The notes under the pieces are model-generated. The model ran no database searches and was not told the DNA's origin. It saw only the letters and a program-made list of their open reading frames with translations. Position numbers and translations under genes: made by a program. From Halorientalis sp. IM1011 (GTDB taxonomy: Archaea > Halobacteriota > Halobacteria > Halobacteriales > Haloarculaceae), in NCBI RefSeq assembly GCF_001989615.1, contig NZ_CP019067.1, positions 2,914,001 through 2,978,000 on the forward strand: a stretch of DNA of 64,000 nucleotides. Reading direction: 5' to 3'. This document shows positions 42,222-51,834 of the stretch, piece after piece; position 1 is the first letter of the stretch, and each line of letters opens with the position of its first letter.

Positions 42222-43281
42222 CGTCGAAGACCTCCAGCCGGTACTGCTGGGCGGGGTTGTCGGTCGTCAGGATGTCCATCACCTCGCTCTCCTCGCCCCG
42301 TTCGACCCTGTTTCGCTCCCGTTCGATCGTGTTCAGCGCCTCGTTGACCTCCGGCCCGAACAGCTCTTCGAGGTAGTTGCGCGGAATGCGCTCGGAGTCG
42401 AGGCTCTCCCCGCGCTCTGAGTGCTGTGGCGGCGCGTAGGGTGGGATGTAGTAGACGTTGGGCTCGGTGCGGTACTCGGGGTGGAGCCGGACCGCCACCT
42501 CGTGTTCGTTCACGAGTTTGTGGATCGGCCCGTCCTCGTCGTCGAGGTAGCCGACCAGCCGCAACTGGGGCGGACAGTCCTCGGCACAGGATGGGGCCCG
42601 AACCTCGCCCTCCGGTCCTTCACCCTCGATGCGGGGGTAACAGAAGATGCACTTCTCGGAGGTCTTCTTCACCGAGTTGTAGTACACCTTCTTGTAGGGA
42701 CAGCCCTCGACGCAGTAGCGGTAGCCCCGACACCGTTCCTGGTCGACGAGGACGATGCCGTCTTCCTCGCGCTTGTAGAGGGCGCTGCGGGGGCAGGCCT
42801 CCACGCAGGACGGGTGGGTGCAGTGGTTACAGATCCGGGGCAGGTAGAAGTAGTAGGAGTTGGGGTACTCGCCGGCCCCCTCGTCCTCGTCCCAGTTGGG
42901 CCCCCACTCCGCACCGTCCATGGGCCGGAGCGGTTCGTCGCTGCCCTCGTAGAAGATCTGTTCGTGGTTGAACTCCCAGGCGCGGCCGTACTCCTCCTTC
43001 TCGGGGAGCTGGCCGGGTTGGCGTTCGCTCCCGTCGTCGGTCCAGCCGCCGCCCATCTCCTCCCAGTCCTTGGGATAGCCCGACCCGGGCTTGGTCTCGA
43101 CGTTGTTCCAGTACATGTAGTCCCGGCCGCCGCCCTCGGTCCAGTTGGTCTTGCAGGCGATGGTACAGGTCTGACAGCCGATACACTTGTTCAGGTCCAT
43201 CACCATCGCGACCTGGTGGTCGATTCCCTCCGCGAGGTCGACGCCGTCTCCCGCGTCGCCGCCGTCGCTCTGGGAACTCAC
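42211..43281 (-). CDS. narH: Nitrate reductase beta subunit (iron-sulfur) NarH
   Basis: 356 residues with four ferredoxin-type cysteine clusters: CIGCQTCTIAC near residue 35, CNHCTHPSCVEAC, CRGYRYCVEGC and CIFCYPRIE...CAEDC. The third has Tyr at the place of one Cys (as in CRGWRMC of E. coli NarH), so it should hold a 3Fe-4S cluster; the other three are 4Fe-4S. It wires electrons to NarG and, lacking its own signal, rides out with NarG through Tat. ATGA overlap with narG. Confidence 0.9.
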   Translation of the reverse strand: MSSQSDGGDAGDGVDLAEGIDHQVAMVMDLNKCIGCQTCTIACKTNWTEGGGRDYMYWNNVETKPGSGYPKDWEEMGGGWTDDGSERQPGQLPEKEEYGRAWEFNHEQIFYEGSDEPLRPMDGAEWGPNWDEDEGAGEYPNSYYFYLPRICNHCTHPSCVEACPRSALYKREEDGIVLVDQERCRGYRYCVEGCPYKKVYYNSVKKTSEKCIFCYPRIEGEGPEGEVRAPSCAEDCPPQLRLVGYLDDEDGPIHKLVNEHEVAVRLHPEYRTEPNVYYIPPYAPPQHSERGESLDSERIPRNYLEELFGPEVNEALNTIERERNRVERGEESEVMDILTTDNPAQQYRLEVFDDEE

Positions 43282-46172
43282 TGGCCGTCACCTCCGCCGC
43301 TGCCGCCGGAACCAGACCCGTCGGTGGGTTCGACTTCGACGCGGACCTCGCTGTTGACGCCGGTCGGCCCCCAGTAGTTGGGGAAGAAGTACAGGTGTTC
43401 GCCGGTGTCTTCGGGGTACTGGACGAGCTGTGTGGGTTTCATGTACATCGGTACGAGACTGTTGAAGTTGTTGTCGTTCGGGAACTGGAACTTCTCCCAG
43501 GCGAAGTACATCCGGACGGTGCCGGGTTCGCTGCTGGGATACCTCTTGGCCTGGACCTCGACTTCGGCCAGGTCGTTGTACACCGTCACGGTGTCGCCGT
43601 CCTCGATCCCCCGTTCGGCCATGTCCTCGGGGTTGAGGTAGACGACGGGTTCGCCGCGCTGGAGCCGCAGCATCTTCTCGCTGTCGCGCCAGGTCGAGTG
43701 GATCGACCACCGACCGTGGGGCGTGTTGTATCGCAGCGGGTAGTCCGACTTCTCCTGCAGCGTCGGCGGCGACTTGTGCGTCGGTAGTTCCTCGTCGAGT
43801 TCGAGGAACCAGTCGTGATCGACGTAGTACTGCTGGCGTCCCGTGAAGGTCGGCCACGGCTCCTTGTCCTGCACGTAGCGCTTCCAGGGCGTGTACGCCT
43901 CGCCCTCCTCGATGTCCGAGGTCCAGTGGTCGCCGGCCGCGAGCAGCCGCCGGGGCTGTTCGTCGATGTCGTCGAAGGTCAACTGTTCGTTCGTGTCCGA
44001 CGGATTCGACTCCTCGGAGTGTTCGAGGATGTACTCGGAGGCGGCCCTGTCCTCGGTCAGCGCGCCCTCCTCGCCGGTCTCCCAGTCGCGGACGTAGTCG
44101 TCGTGCACGCTCGTCAGGTCGATCTCACGGTCGAACTTCCGGTCGGGGATCGGGTCGATCCCGCGTTGCTGGGCGATCTCCTGGATCTTCCCGGCCAGTT
44201 CCCGGAAGATCTGCCAGTCGGTCTTGGAGTTCCCGAGGGGTTCGACCGCCGGGGTAAAGGGGTGCACGTAGCTGTGCATGTCCGTCATCGAGAGATCGTG
44301 TTTCTCGTAGTGGCTCGCCGTCGGCAGGACGATGTCGGCGTTCATCGCCGTCGAGTCCATCCGGAAGTTGATGTCCACGACGAGGTCGAGTTTCGGCCAG
44401 AGCTCCTCCTCGACGGCGACGTTGCCCTTGGCCTGATTGAAGTAGTTCCCCCGCCAGACGAAGAGGACGGATGGGTCGGGACGAGTTCCGTCCGACCGTT
44501 CCGAGGGATAGAGCGGCATCCAGTCCTTCTCGATGGACTCGCGGATCTTCGCCGCGGTCTCGGCGTCGGTGTTGTCGAGGATGCCCGCGTGGAAGTAGGT
44601 CCACAGCGTCGTCGGCACCCCGCGAACGGAGCCGGTCGGGAAGGACAGGGTCTGCCAGCCCTTGTACGTCCAGATCTTCTCCTGCCCGACGTAGTGGTCG
44701 AGCCCGGTGCCCTGCTCGCCCAGATTGCCAGTCAGCGTCACGAGCAACTGGATCGCGCGGTTCCCGAGGTCGTTGTGGTACCAGTCGTTGACCCCCTTGC
44801 CGTGGATGATCTTGGCCTTCTCGGCCTCGGCGAACTCGCGAGCGATCTCCTGGTGGGTCTCTCGCCCGACGCCCGTCTCCTCGTAGATGTACTCGGGCGT
44901 GTAGTTCGCCAGTTCGTCGGTGAGGTTGTTCCAGACCGACTGAATCGAGACCTGTCCGTCCGTCGTCCGGACCGACCCCTCGACGGCGAGTTGCGGGTCG
45001 AAGTCGAGTGCGATGCTCTCGGTCGGGTCCTTCTGCCCGTCGCGTTCGCCGAGCGACCCGGGCGCGACCCGCAGGTTCCCCTGCCCGTCCTGCATGACGA
45101 ACATCTGGTCCGGGCGGTCGGCGTTCGTCGACAGGCCCTGGACCTCGCTGACCCGGAGGAACTTCCCGGTGTCCTCCCGGACCAAAAGCGGCATGTCGGT
45201 CTGCTCTTTGAGGTGGGCCTCGTCGTACAACCCCTCCTCGACGATGACACGGGCCATCCCCAGGGCGAGTGCGGTGTCGGTGCCCGGTTCCGGACTGATC
45301 CACTCGTCCGTGTGGATCGCCGTCTGGGAGTAGTCGGTGAAGATGCCGACGCGTTTCGTGCCGTTGTAGGCAGCTTCGAGGAAATACTTCGCGTCGGGGA
45401 TGCGCGTGACGTTGATGTTCGAGCCCCAGGCGATGATGTAGTCGGCGTTGTACCAGTCGGCGCTCTCGGCGTTGTCCGTCTGGGTGCCCCACGTGATCGG
45501 CTGGCCCGGCGGCAGGTCCGAGTACCAGTCGTAGAAGCTGTGGGAGACGCCGCCCAGCAGATTGATCAGCCGCGAGCCCGACGCGAACGAGACCGGGCTC
45601 ATCGCAGGGATCGGCGTGAACCCGGAGATGGCGTCGTACTCCTCGGCCTGCACCGTTTCGATCACCTCCTCGGCGATCTCGGTGAGGGCCTCGTCCCAGG
45701 AGATCTGTTCCCACTGGCCCGAGCCGCGATCGTCGACCCGCCGAAGCGGATTCAGGACGCGCTGGTCGGCGTTGACGTAGTCGGAGTAACAGGCCCCCTT
45801 CTGACAGCCCCGGGGGTTCGGATCCGGGATGTCTTCGTCGAATCGGGGGTAGTCAGCCGCCTGCGATTCGCGCCAGACCTGCCCGTTGCGGACGTACACC
45901 TCCCACGAGCAACTGCCGGTGCAGTTGACCGAGTGGGTCGACCGGGCCGTCGAGTCCCAGTCCCACTCCTCGCGGTAGAGGTCCTCCCAGTCCCGATAGG
46001 GGTAGTCCCCGATCGGGTCGTCGACGATCTCCAAACTGTTCATCGCACTCTGCTGTCCCAGGCCGAAGCCGGTGACGCCGACCGCCGTCGCCGCGCCGAG
46101 TCCCTTCAGGAAATCACGGCGGGCCGCGTCGACTCCGTCCGATCCGTCGTCCGTATCCGTTCGTTCACTCAT
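43278..46172 (-). CDS. narG: Nitrate reductase alpha subunit (molybdenum) NarG, Tat-exported
   Basis: 964 residues, DMSO-reductase superfamily. The twin-arginine signal RRDFLKG near residue 18 shows the enzyme faces outside the membrane, the archaeal pNar type. The FS0 cluster motif H-x3-C-x3-C is present (THSVNCTGSCSW near residue 78) with CQKGAC beyond, as in NarG where one ligand is His. The C-terminal molybdopterin-binding domain includes VYLNPEDMAERGIEDGD. It reduces nitrate to nitrite. ATG 46172 overlaps the small membrane gene by 4 nt. Confidence 0.92.
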   Translation of the reverse strand: MSERTDTDDGSDGVDAARRDFLKGLGAATAVGVTGFGLGQQSAMNSLEIVDDPIGDYPYRDWEDLYREEWDWDSTARSTHSVNCTGSCSWEVYVRNGQVWRESQAADYPRFDEDIPDPNPRGCQKGACYSDYVNADQRVLNPLRRVDDRGSGQWEQISWDEALTEIAEEVIETVQAEEYDAISGFTPIPAMSPVSFASGSRLINLLGGVSHSFYDWYSDLPPGQPITWGTQTDNAESADWYNADYIIAWGSNINVTRIPDAKYFLEAAYNGTKRVGIFTDYSQTAIHTDEWISPEPGTDTALALGMARVIVEEGLYDEAHLKEQTDMPLLVREDTGKFLRVSEVQGLSTNADRPDQMFVMQDGQGNLRVAPGSLGERDGQKDPTESIALDFDPQLAVEGSVRTTDGQVSIQSVWNNLTDELANYTPEYIYEETGVGRETHQEIAREFAEAEKAKIIHGKGVNDWYHNDLGNRAIQLLVTLTGNLGEQGTGLDHYVGQEKIWTYKGWQTLSFPTGSVRGVPTTLWTYFHAGILDNTDAETAAKIRESIEKDWMPLYPSERSDGTRPDPSVLFVWRGNYFNQAKGNVAVEEELWPKLDLVVDINFRMDSTAMNADIVLPTASHYEKHDLSMTDMHSYVHPFTPAVEPLGNSKTDWQIFRELAGKIQEIAQQRGIDPIPDRKFDREIDLTSVHDDYVRDWETGEEGALTEDRAASEYILEHSEESNPSDTNEQLTFDDIDEQPRRLLAAGDHWTSDIEEGEAYTPWKRYVQDKEPWPTFTGRQQYYVDHDWFLELDEELPTHKSPPTLQEKSDYPLRYNTPHGRWSIHSTWRDSEKMLRLQRGEPVVYLNPEDMAERGIEDGDTVTVYNDLAEVEVQAKRYPSSEPGTVRMYFAWEKFQFPNDNNFNSLVPMYMKPTQLVQYPEDTGEHLYFFPNYWGPTGVNSEVRVEVEPTDGSGSGGSGGGDGQ

Positions 46173-46345
46173 GCGTCTATCACCACGGTTGCCAGTCCGC
46201 ACATCACGCCGAGCGCCGCCAGCGCGAGGCCCGCTGCCGTGTCGCCGCCGACCTCGAGGCCGGTTGCGATCAGCGCGACCCCGCAGAGCTTGCTCGTTCG
46301 ATCCAGCCAGCGATACCGCCGTGCGCTCAGTTCGATCTCAGTCAT
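46169..46345 (-). CDS. 58-aa membrane protein between narC and narG
   Basis: A short frame from ATG 46345 to a TGA that overlaps the narG start as ATGA; it overlaps narC by 8 nt at its own start. It opens [15 protein letters not shown], then has two short hydrophobic stretches separated by EVGGD, with one Cys in each. A small gene occurs at this position (orf4) in the Haloferax mediterranei nar operon. Function unknown; perhaps a small subunit or assembly aid. Confidence 0.7.
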   Translation of the reverse strand: MTEIELSARRYRWLDRTSKLCGVALIATGLEVGGDTAAGLALAALGVMCGLATVVIDA

Positions 46346-47729
46346 CCGTGTCCTCCGTCGTCGATCCTGTCCGTGCCGGTGCGCCGCCGTCCGCCGCCGC
46401 GCTCTCGCCGCCCGCCGGCGGTTCCTCGCCCCCGCGCAACACCGCGTAGGTGATCAGCCCCGCGGCGATGGGAACCAGGAACAGCGCGGCCAGCAGGAAC
46501 GGCTTGATCGCGGCCGTCGACGAGCCCACGATGTCCGCGACGATCACGTCCATCCCCGCGATGGAGGCGACCATGATGAAGGTCACTCCGGCGATGCCGA
46601 CCGCGGTCTGCCAGGGCCGCTCGAGGGGGCTCGTCGCGAAGTGGGTCTGCTCCTCGCTGTAGTCGATGAACGGCCAGGCCGCGACCGCCAGGAACACCAG
46701 CCCGGGCAGCATGAGGCCGCCGATGAACTCCGCGCTGACGTGGATCCCGAACAGGTCGAAGCTCATCCACGCGGGCACGAGCTTCAGGAACCCGTAGCCC
46801 CACATCAGGAACCAGTCGGGCATGATCAGCGACGGGGTCGAGGCGGGGTTGTTGGGACCGTACTCGGCGATGTTGTGGACCGGGAGGAACCCGGCCAGAA
46901 GCGAGAGCACCGCCAGTGTCAGGAAGAACACGACGGCGCTGACCGCCACCTGGTTGGGCACCGCCGGCAGGCCGATTACGACGGTGTCGTCGTCCCGGTC
47001 GACGGTCTCCCGACCGGCCACGTCGCCCTCGCGCTCGGCCTCCGTGTGCTTCTGGCGCATCAGGATAAGCATGTGCACGGCCAGCAGCGCGCCGATTATC
47101 AGCGGGAATATCAGTACGTGCAGGAAGAAGAGTCTGGGGATGGTCGCACTGGAGGGGAAGCTCCCGCCGAAGACGACCTGCCCCAGCGTCTCGCCGATCA
47201 GCGGCACCGATAGCGCCACGTTGTAGCCGATGCCGACGGCCGTGCTGGCGAACTCGTCGAACGGCAGCGCGTAGCCCGTGTAGGCCGCGAACATCGACGA
47301 CCCGGCCAGACCCGTTCCGACGAGCCAGTTGAGCTCCCGCGGGTTGCGGTACGCCCCCGTGAAGAACACCCGTAACATGTGCAGGGCCATCGAGGCGATG
47401 AACAGGTGGGCCGCCCAGTGGTGCATCCGCCGGAGCAGCATGCCGAAGGGCACGTCGTAGGTGATGTTGAGGACGCTCACGAACGCCTCCGGCAGCTCCT
47501 CGCCCTGATACTCGGCGACGCTGCCCTCGTACTCGACTTCGGTGGTGCTCGGCTCGAAGAAGAAGCCGAGGAACATCCCCGTGAGGACGAGGATCAGGAA
47601 GCAAAACAGCGCGACCTCGCCGAGCAGGAACGAATCCTCGGCGGGGAAGGCCTTCCCGAGGAAGGATTTACTCTCTTCGAGGTCCAGCCGGTCGTCGAAG
47701 AAGCCGTAGATGCGGTCGAGTCGCCCCAT
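46338..47729 (-). CDS. narC: Cytochrome b subunit of nitrate reductase / Rieske complex, NarC
   Basis: 463 residues, cytochrome b/b6-like. Haem-ligand histidines fit the family: [21 protein letters not shown] in helix B and LHVLIFPL...AVHMLILM in helix D, giving two haem groups. The [11 protein letters not shown] turn and the quinone-site segment [14 protein letters not shown] (PEWY-like, here PDWF) are also present. With the Rieske protein it takes electrons from menaquinol. ATG 47729 begins with a family-like MGRLDRIY; a GTG at 47738 is in frame. Confidence 0.88.
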   Translation of the reverse strand: MGRLDRIYGFFDDRLDLEESKSFLGKAFPAEDSFLLGEVALFCFLILVLTGMFLGFFFEPSTTEVEYEGSVAEYQGEELPEAFVSVLNITYDVPFGMLLRRMHHWAAHLFIASMALHMLRVFFTGAYRNPRELNWLVGTGLAGSSMFAAYTGYALPFDEFASTAVGIGYNVALSVPLIGETLGQVVFGGSFPSSATIPRLFFLHVLIFPLIIGALLAVHMLILMRQKHTEAEREGDVAGRETVDRDDDTVVIGLPAVPNQVAVSAVVFFLTLAVLSLLAGFLPVHNIAEYGPNNPASTPSLIMPDWFLMWGYGFLKLVPAWMSFDLFGIHVSAEFIGGLMLPGLVFLAVAAWPFIDYSEEQTHFATSPLERPWQTAVGIAGVTFIMVASIAGMDVIVADIVGSSTAAIKPFLLAALFLVPIAAGLITYAVLRGGEEPPAGGESAAADGGAPARTGSTTEDTDD

Positions 47730-47730
47730 C

Positions 47731-48444
47731 TCACTCACCCCCCGCGCCGATCGGACCCTCGAAGTCGCCGGTGGCGACGAGATGGCCCTCGCTCGACAGC
47801 GTGATCGGGAGCTGTGGCAGGGACCGCGGCGGCGGCCCGCCGGTGACGGCCGCGCCGGAGAGCGGATCGAACCGCCCGGAGTGACAGGGACAGACCAGCG
47901 TCTGCCCGTCGCGGTCGGCCACCATACAGCCCGCGTGGGTGCACACCTTCGAGTAGGCGGCATAGCCCGAGACGGTAAACGCGGAGTTGGTGTCGCCGCC
48001 GTAGGCGTCCTCCGGGAACCGCACGAGCAGGGTCGGCGAGTCGGCCAGCCCTGGCCGCGGTTCCGGGAACACCGTGAGCTGTTCGCCCTCGGAGAGCCGG
48101 TCTTCGGTGATCCGCTCGCCGGCGTCGTCGATCAGCGCGACGCCGTCGGAGTAGATGGGGCCGGTGTACTCCCGCTCGAACACCTGACTCAGGCCGATCA
48201 GCGGCGCGGTGAGGCTGCCGATGGCCGTCAGCCCGCCGATGGTCGCCAGCGCCTTGGCGTAGTCCCGGCGCTCCATCTCCGCGCGAGCGTCCCCGTAGAA
48301 GTCCTGATAGATGCTCGGCCGGGTCTCGCCCGCGACCTCGGCCGAACAGGGACAGTCGCCGCCGTCGCCTCCGCCCGTGTCCCCGTTCTCGTCGGACGTT
48401 GGATACGACCGTCCGAGGTCCGGCGAGGGTGTGTCGTCGGACAT
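47731..48444 (-). CDS. narB: Rieske iron-sulfur protein, NarB
   Basis: 237 residues. After an N-terminal cytoplasmic part with CPCS and one membrane anchor (about residues 64-84), the Rieske domain holds the 2Fe-2S ligands CTHAGC near residue 170 and CPCHSG near 188, followed by the closing [12 protein letters not shown]. It transfers electrons from quinol at NarC towards the haem-b subunit and NarGH. It overlaps the small upstream subunit by 1 nt. Confidence 0.9.
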   Translation of the reverse strand: MSDDTPSPDLGRSYPTSDENGDTGGGDGGDCPCSAEVAGETRPSIYQDFYGDARAEMERRDYAKALATIGGLTAIGSLTAPLIGLSQVFEREYTGPIYSDGVALIDDAGERITEDRLSEGEQLTVFPEPRPGLADSPTLLVRFPEDAYGGDTNSAFTVSGYAAYSKVCTHAGCMVADRDGQTLVCPCHSGRFDPLSGAAVTGGPPPRSLPQLPITLSSEGHLVATGDFEGPIGAGGE

Positions 48445-49031
48445 CAGTGTCCCCTCCGTTCGGCCACTTCGATGTGGGGCATGAACCAGGCGTAGTACGA
48501 GACGGTCAACCCGGTGAGGGACATGAACATCCCGAACGCGTAGACGCCGAAGTACTGGGTGCGGGCCAGCGTGAGGTACTCGCCGGTGAACAGCGCGGCG
48601 AACACGATCGAGAGGGCGGTCAGTCCGCCCATCGCGATCAGGCCCTCGATGGCGTCGCTGGCGGGGTGGTACTCGACGAGCCAGCGGTCCTCAGTCTCGA
48701 TCCAGGGAAGGGACAGGCCACCTCCATCGGCGGCCGTCTCGGTCACCGTGGCGTCTTCGCCCTCGTCGGGTCGGGCCGCGCGGTTCATGAACCGGTGGAA
48801 GAAGGCCAACACTCCCACCAGCGCGAACAGCGCGACCCAGACGATCACGCCCACCTGACTCGGCGAGAGCTTGGTGGGAGTGTCGACGAACCCGCCGAGC
48901 GGTCGGATCTCGCTGACGCTCTGGTCGATCTGGATCTCTTCCGACGGCGGCTCGCCCTGTATCGCCACGAACCACATCGGAAGCAACACGGCAAGCAGTA
49001 CGAACAGAATGACGATCGTTTTGCCTTGCAT
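48444..49031 (-). CDS. Membrane subunit at the head of the nar operon (orf1/NarA-like)
   Basis: 195 residues. An N-terminal hydrophobic segment (KTIVILFVLLAVLLPMWFVA) is followed by an external stretch and three more helices, with a soluble acidic loop about residues 90-125. The protein ends EVAERRGH. In Haloferax the first gene of the operon encodes a similar small membrane protein of unconfirmed role. It shares 1 nt with narB, so it is part of the operon. ATG 49031 is preferred; frames upstream have no membrane-like sequence. Confidence 0.7.
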   Translation of the reverse strand: MQGKTIVILFVLLAVLLPMWFVAIQGEPPSEEIQIDQSVSEIRPLGGFVDTPTKLSPSQVGVIVWVALFALVGVLAFFHRFMNRAARPDEGEDATVTETAADGGGLSLPWIETEDRWLVEYHPASDAIEGLIAMGGLTALSIVFAALFTGEYLTLARTQYFGVYAFGMFMSLTGLTVSYYAWFMPHIEVAERRGH

Positions 49032-49244
49032 GCGTGAGTTCGGTAGTTTCGGTTCGCGACCCGCGGTTACGTGTCCAGCATCCGGCACGTCCGGCCGCCA
49101 CAGCGTCCCATCGTCCACTCGAGTCGGTGTCGACGCACGAATACGTGTGCCTCGCCGGCGACCGGTGTTAGAGGGGGACCCACTGAATAGGGGGGCTTCA
49201 AGACGGGGCAACGGTTTAGTTCCGGGGCTGTCTACGGAATTGCC
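49032..49244. promoter_or_regulatory. Divergent promoter region nar operon / NarO-like regulator
   Basis: 213 bp between the start codons of the nar operon and the regulator. A GGTTTAGTT element at 49213-49221 suits the regulator's TATA. No clear CGAAC-N2-GTTCG box was found; the closest is CGAATACGTGTG at 49138-49149, with three mismatches, 106 nt from the nar start. The nar transcript may start far upstream or use a degenerate site. Confidence 0.4.
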
Positions 49245-49892
49245 ATGGCCGAGGGCATCCTCGCTACCGTCGCGGTCAGAGAACCGAACTGCTGTCCGGT
49301 CGCGCCGATGAGCTCGGACGGTCGCGTTCGGTCGGTCTCACAGGGTCACCCCGTCGACGGGAAAGTCACGGTCGAAGTGACGACCGACGAGTCCGTCTCC
49401 GGGGCGGACGTTCCTGGTGAGGAGATATTCAGCTACGAATCCGAGGCCATCCACCGCCTCGAACGGCAGGCCGATCAGGACTGCGCCTGCGAGCGCGTCG
49501 AGGCGCACGGGTGTCCGGTGCGGAACGTGACTGCAGCCGGTGGGGCGGTCAAACTATCCTTCATCGCGGAAGACCTCGGCGTGCTCCGGTCGGTGGTCGC
49601 GGACCTGCGCGAGACCGAGGAGGCCGTCACCGTCCGATCGCTGCGCCGTTCGGACGAGAACGGCCCTCACTCCGAACCGGTCTTCGTCGACAAATCCTCG
49701 TTCACGGCGCGCCAGCGGGAAGTGTTGCGGACGGCCCACAGACTGGGGTACTTCGAGCGCCCGAAAGGTGCGAACGCCGAGCAAGTCGCGACCGAACTCG
49801 GCGTCGCACCCTCGACGTTCGCGGAACACCTCGCGGCCGCCCAGACGAAACTGATGGCTGCGCTGTTCGATCCGACCGCCGACGGAAACTAA
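49245..49892 (+). CDS. narO: NarO-like cysteine-rich Bat-type transcriptional regulator
   Basis: 215 residues. The C-terminal HTH_10 domain has FTARQREVLRTAHRLGYFERPKGANAEQVA near residue 152. In the N-terminal half the cysteines are C16, C17 and C80-A-C82-x7-C90. That matches the CXnCXCX7C arrangement reported for NarO of Haloferax volcanii, where it is proposed to hold an iron centre sensing O2 and to activate nar, nir and dms genes. It is divergent from the nar operon and close to the boxes at 49912 and 51785. Best local candidate for the box-binding protein. Direct evidence is the cysteine spacing and context; the name is by resemblance. Confidence 0.78.
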   Translation: MAEGILATVAVREPNCCPVAPMSSDGRVRSVSQGHPVDGKVTVEVTTDESVSGADVPGEEIFSYESEAIHRLERQADQDCACERVEAHGCPVRNVTAAGGAVKLSFIAEDLGVLRSVVADLRETEEAVTVRSLRRSDENGPHSEPVFVDKSSFTARQREVLRTAHRLGYFERPKGANAEQVATELGVAPSTFAEHLAAAQTKLMAALFDPTADGN

Positions 49893-49911
49893 CCACCCCG
49901 TCGGACGAACC

Positions 49912-49923
49912 CGAACCAGTTCG
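49912..49923 (+). promoter_or_regulatory. NarO-type box CGAACCAGTTCG
   Basis: Perfect palindrome ending 38 nt before ATG 49962. It lies 20 nt after the regulator's stop, so it can be assigned only to the following gene. Confidence 0.75.
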
Positions 49924-49961
49924 GGACTGTACCCAGGGCGTGGCCGACCGTACCGTCTCGC

Positions 49962-50558
49962 ATGAACGTTCCCTCGCCGTTCTCCGCGGACGACCCCACG
50001 TTCGACGACTACGACGCGTTCGTCCCCGAGAGCGTCCCCGAACCCGGAGCGTACCTGACCGAACACGACGTGCTCGCGGGCCGAGAGCACGTCGCCTTTC
50101 ACCGCCTGACCCGCGAACTGTTCGACGAGCGCGGCGTCTACGACATGACCTTCGGCTACAACCTCGCGCGCCTGAACCTCGACGTGCGCCACCCCGACGC
50201 CGGCTACCGCTACGCGCGCGAGCGCGGCACCGTCGACGGCCCCGACGCCGGCGACCGTGACGTGTTGATCGCCGAGTTCACGCCGACGACCGAGTTCTGC
50301 CCCCAGAGCACGACGCTGGCGAAAGGATCCTTCCGGGCCTGGAACGGCCTCGCCGACCGCCACGAGTACGACCTCGTCCGGGTCCGGGTCGACGGCATGC
50401 ACCACAAGAGCGGCGTGATCAACGAGGAACTGCGCGACCACGAGGCCCGATATCTGGACTCCGGTGACCTCCCGGACGAACGTGGCGGCGCTGGCGGCGG
50501 ACAGACCGGCGTCCCGAACGAGGAGGGCTACGCCGAGGAGACGGGGACCCCCTTCTAG
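49962..50558 (+). CDS. Denitrification-linked protein of unknown function
   Basis: 198 residues, cytoplasmic, no membrane segment. A helix-rich N-terminal half is followed by a part reading EFTPTTEFCPQSTTLAKGSFRAW and a strand with VRVRVDGMHHKSGVINEELR. The single conserved-looking Cys in the CPQS motif and the nearby HH pair could bind a metal; the arrangement vaguely recalls MIP18/DUF59 iron-sulfur assembly proteins, but this is weak. Control by a NarO-type box at 49912 is clear from sequence. Its end overlaps the convergent NnrS-like gene by 4 nt. Confidence 0.68.
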   Translation: MNVPSPFSADDPTFDDYDAFVPESVPEPGAYLTEHDVLAGREHVAFHRLTRELFDERGVYDMTFGYNLARLNLDVRHPDAGYRYARERGTVDGPDAGDRDVLIAEFTPTTEFCPQSTTLAKGSFRAWNGLADRHEYDLVRVRVDGMHHKSGVINEELRDHEARYLDSGDLPDERGGAGGGQTGVPNEEGYAEETGTPF

Positions 50559-51745
50559 CGCCGCGCTCGCGCCCGGAAGATTCCCAGAAGGAGCCACGCG
50601 TACCCGACTGCACCCAGTGCAGCGAGCGCGAGGCCGACGTTGGCCACGGCCACCTGTTCGGCGAGTCGTCCCGCGAAGTCGACGACGAGTCCCCCACCGA
50701 GCGCCGCCATCGCGGCCAGCGCCAGGTGGTCGCCGTCGACGGGGAACTCGCCGACTGCCGGCGGGTAGAACTGGGTGGCGACGCCGACGATGGTCAGCCC
50801 GAGGAAGCCGACCAGCGCGAACCGGTAGTGGGTCACCACGAGCGCGTAGTCGAGGCCGCCGACGGCGAAGGAGATGCCGAGCGCGACCACCGCCACGCCG
50901 AACAGCGCGCCGGCGGCGACGCCGTACCGACCGACGCGCTCGCGATCGCTCTCCACAATCAGGGACAGCACCGCGAGCGCGAAGGCGACGACCGCGACGG
51001 CTTCCAGGGCCGCCCCCAGCTGGAAGAGCGGTCCCGCGGGCAGTGAGAGGGCGATGATCGCCGGCCCGAGCGCGCCGAACGGGAGTGCCACCGCGACCAG
51101 CGGTTTCGGCGGGGTGGCGACGAAGAACCTGGGGAGCAGCCGGAATCCGACGCCGAAGACGAGCAGGGCGGCGGTCCCGGCCGCGAACAGGTGCGTGCGC
51201 CGTGGTGCGTACGCGAACGGGGCCGCAATAGGGAGGTAGGCGGCGACGAGCACCGCACTGGCGACGGCCAGGTAGAGGAAGGCGACGGGCAACGCGGCGT
51301 TGGCCGACCGGTCGACCGGCCGCCGGTCCGCGTCGTGGTCGCCGGTCCCAGTCTCAGCACCACTCAGATTGTCCCGGACCGTCCAGGCGAGCGTTCCGAG
51401 GAAGACCGCGACGCCACCGGTCCACAGCAGTGCTCCGGCCCCGCCGACGATCCCGGGGACCCACGGGAGTCCCACTGCAGCCAGCCCGACCGTGCCGAGG
51501 ACTGCGAGCGGAAGGTGGATCGTCGGGGCCCGTGACACGGCGAGTTCCCGGTCGAAGTAGGAGGGGACGAGCGCGTACGCCTTGCCGAACAGTGTATGAA
51601 AGACGAAGCCGAACAGCGCCAGTGTAATCTCGGTACGGCGCGGGAGGCCGGCGAGCGCGGCGAGACTCCAGAGGACGAGCCAGACGGTCCCGGCCGCGAC
51701 GAACCGGCGGGTCCACGTCGAGACGGTCGCACTCGCCGTTGCCAT
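50555..51745 (-). CDS. NnrS-like polytopic membrane protein
   Basis: 396 residues with about eleven membrane helices. Histidine-led helices have the pattern THLFAAGTAALLVFGVGFRLLPRF near residue 190 and THYRFALVGFLGLTIVGVATQFYPP near 330, resembling NnrS, which in bacteria relieves NO stress and may bind haem and copper. The VATQFYPP end closely parallels the MTQFVPV of the 9787-11157 protein. It shares the NarO-type box at 51785 with the divergent cupin gene. ATG 51745 is chosen over 51802 because it lies 39 nt from that box. Confidence 0.7.
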   Translation of the reverse strand: MATASATVSTWTRRFVAAGTVWLVLWSLAALAGLPRRTEITLALFGFVFHTLFGKAYALVPSYFDRELAVSRAPTIHLPLAVLGTVGLAAVGLPWVPGIVGGAGALLWTGGVAVFLGTLAWTVRDNLSGAETGTGDHDADRRPVDRSANAALPVAFLYLAVASAVLVAAYLPIAAPFAYAPRRTHLFAAGTAALLVFGVGFRLLPRFFVATPPKPLVAVALPFGALGPAIIALSLPAGPLFQLGAALEAVAVVAFALAVLSLIVESDRERVGRYGVAAGALFGVAVVALGISFAVGGLDYALVVTHYRFALVGFLGLTIVGVATQFYPPAVGEFPVDGDHLALAAMAALGGGLVVDFAGRLAEQVAVANVGLALAALGAVGYAWLLLGIFRARARR

Positions 51746-51784
51746 GGACGGCCAGTCACACGCCGGCGTGAAAAGCCCCGGTCC

Positions 51785-51796
51785 CGAACCGATTCG
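51785..51796. promoter_or_regulatory. Shared NarO-type box CGAACCGATTCG between two divergent genes
   Basis: One mismatch. It is 39 nt from the NnrS-like start (51745) and 38 nt from the cupin start (51835), so a single palindrome is placed to serve both directions at the same distance. Confidence 0.75.
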
Positions 51797-51834
51797 GGAC
51801 AACCGGCAGGGCGCGGCCGACGGTAGGACCGGGT

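Noticed and set aside
49138..49149. CGAATACGTGTG as the NarO-type box of the nar operon
   Set aside because: Three mismatches and 106 nt from the start. It is about the distance seen at nirK, which is why it was considered, but the match is too weak to list as a box.
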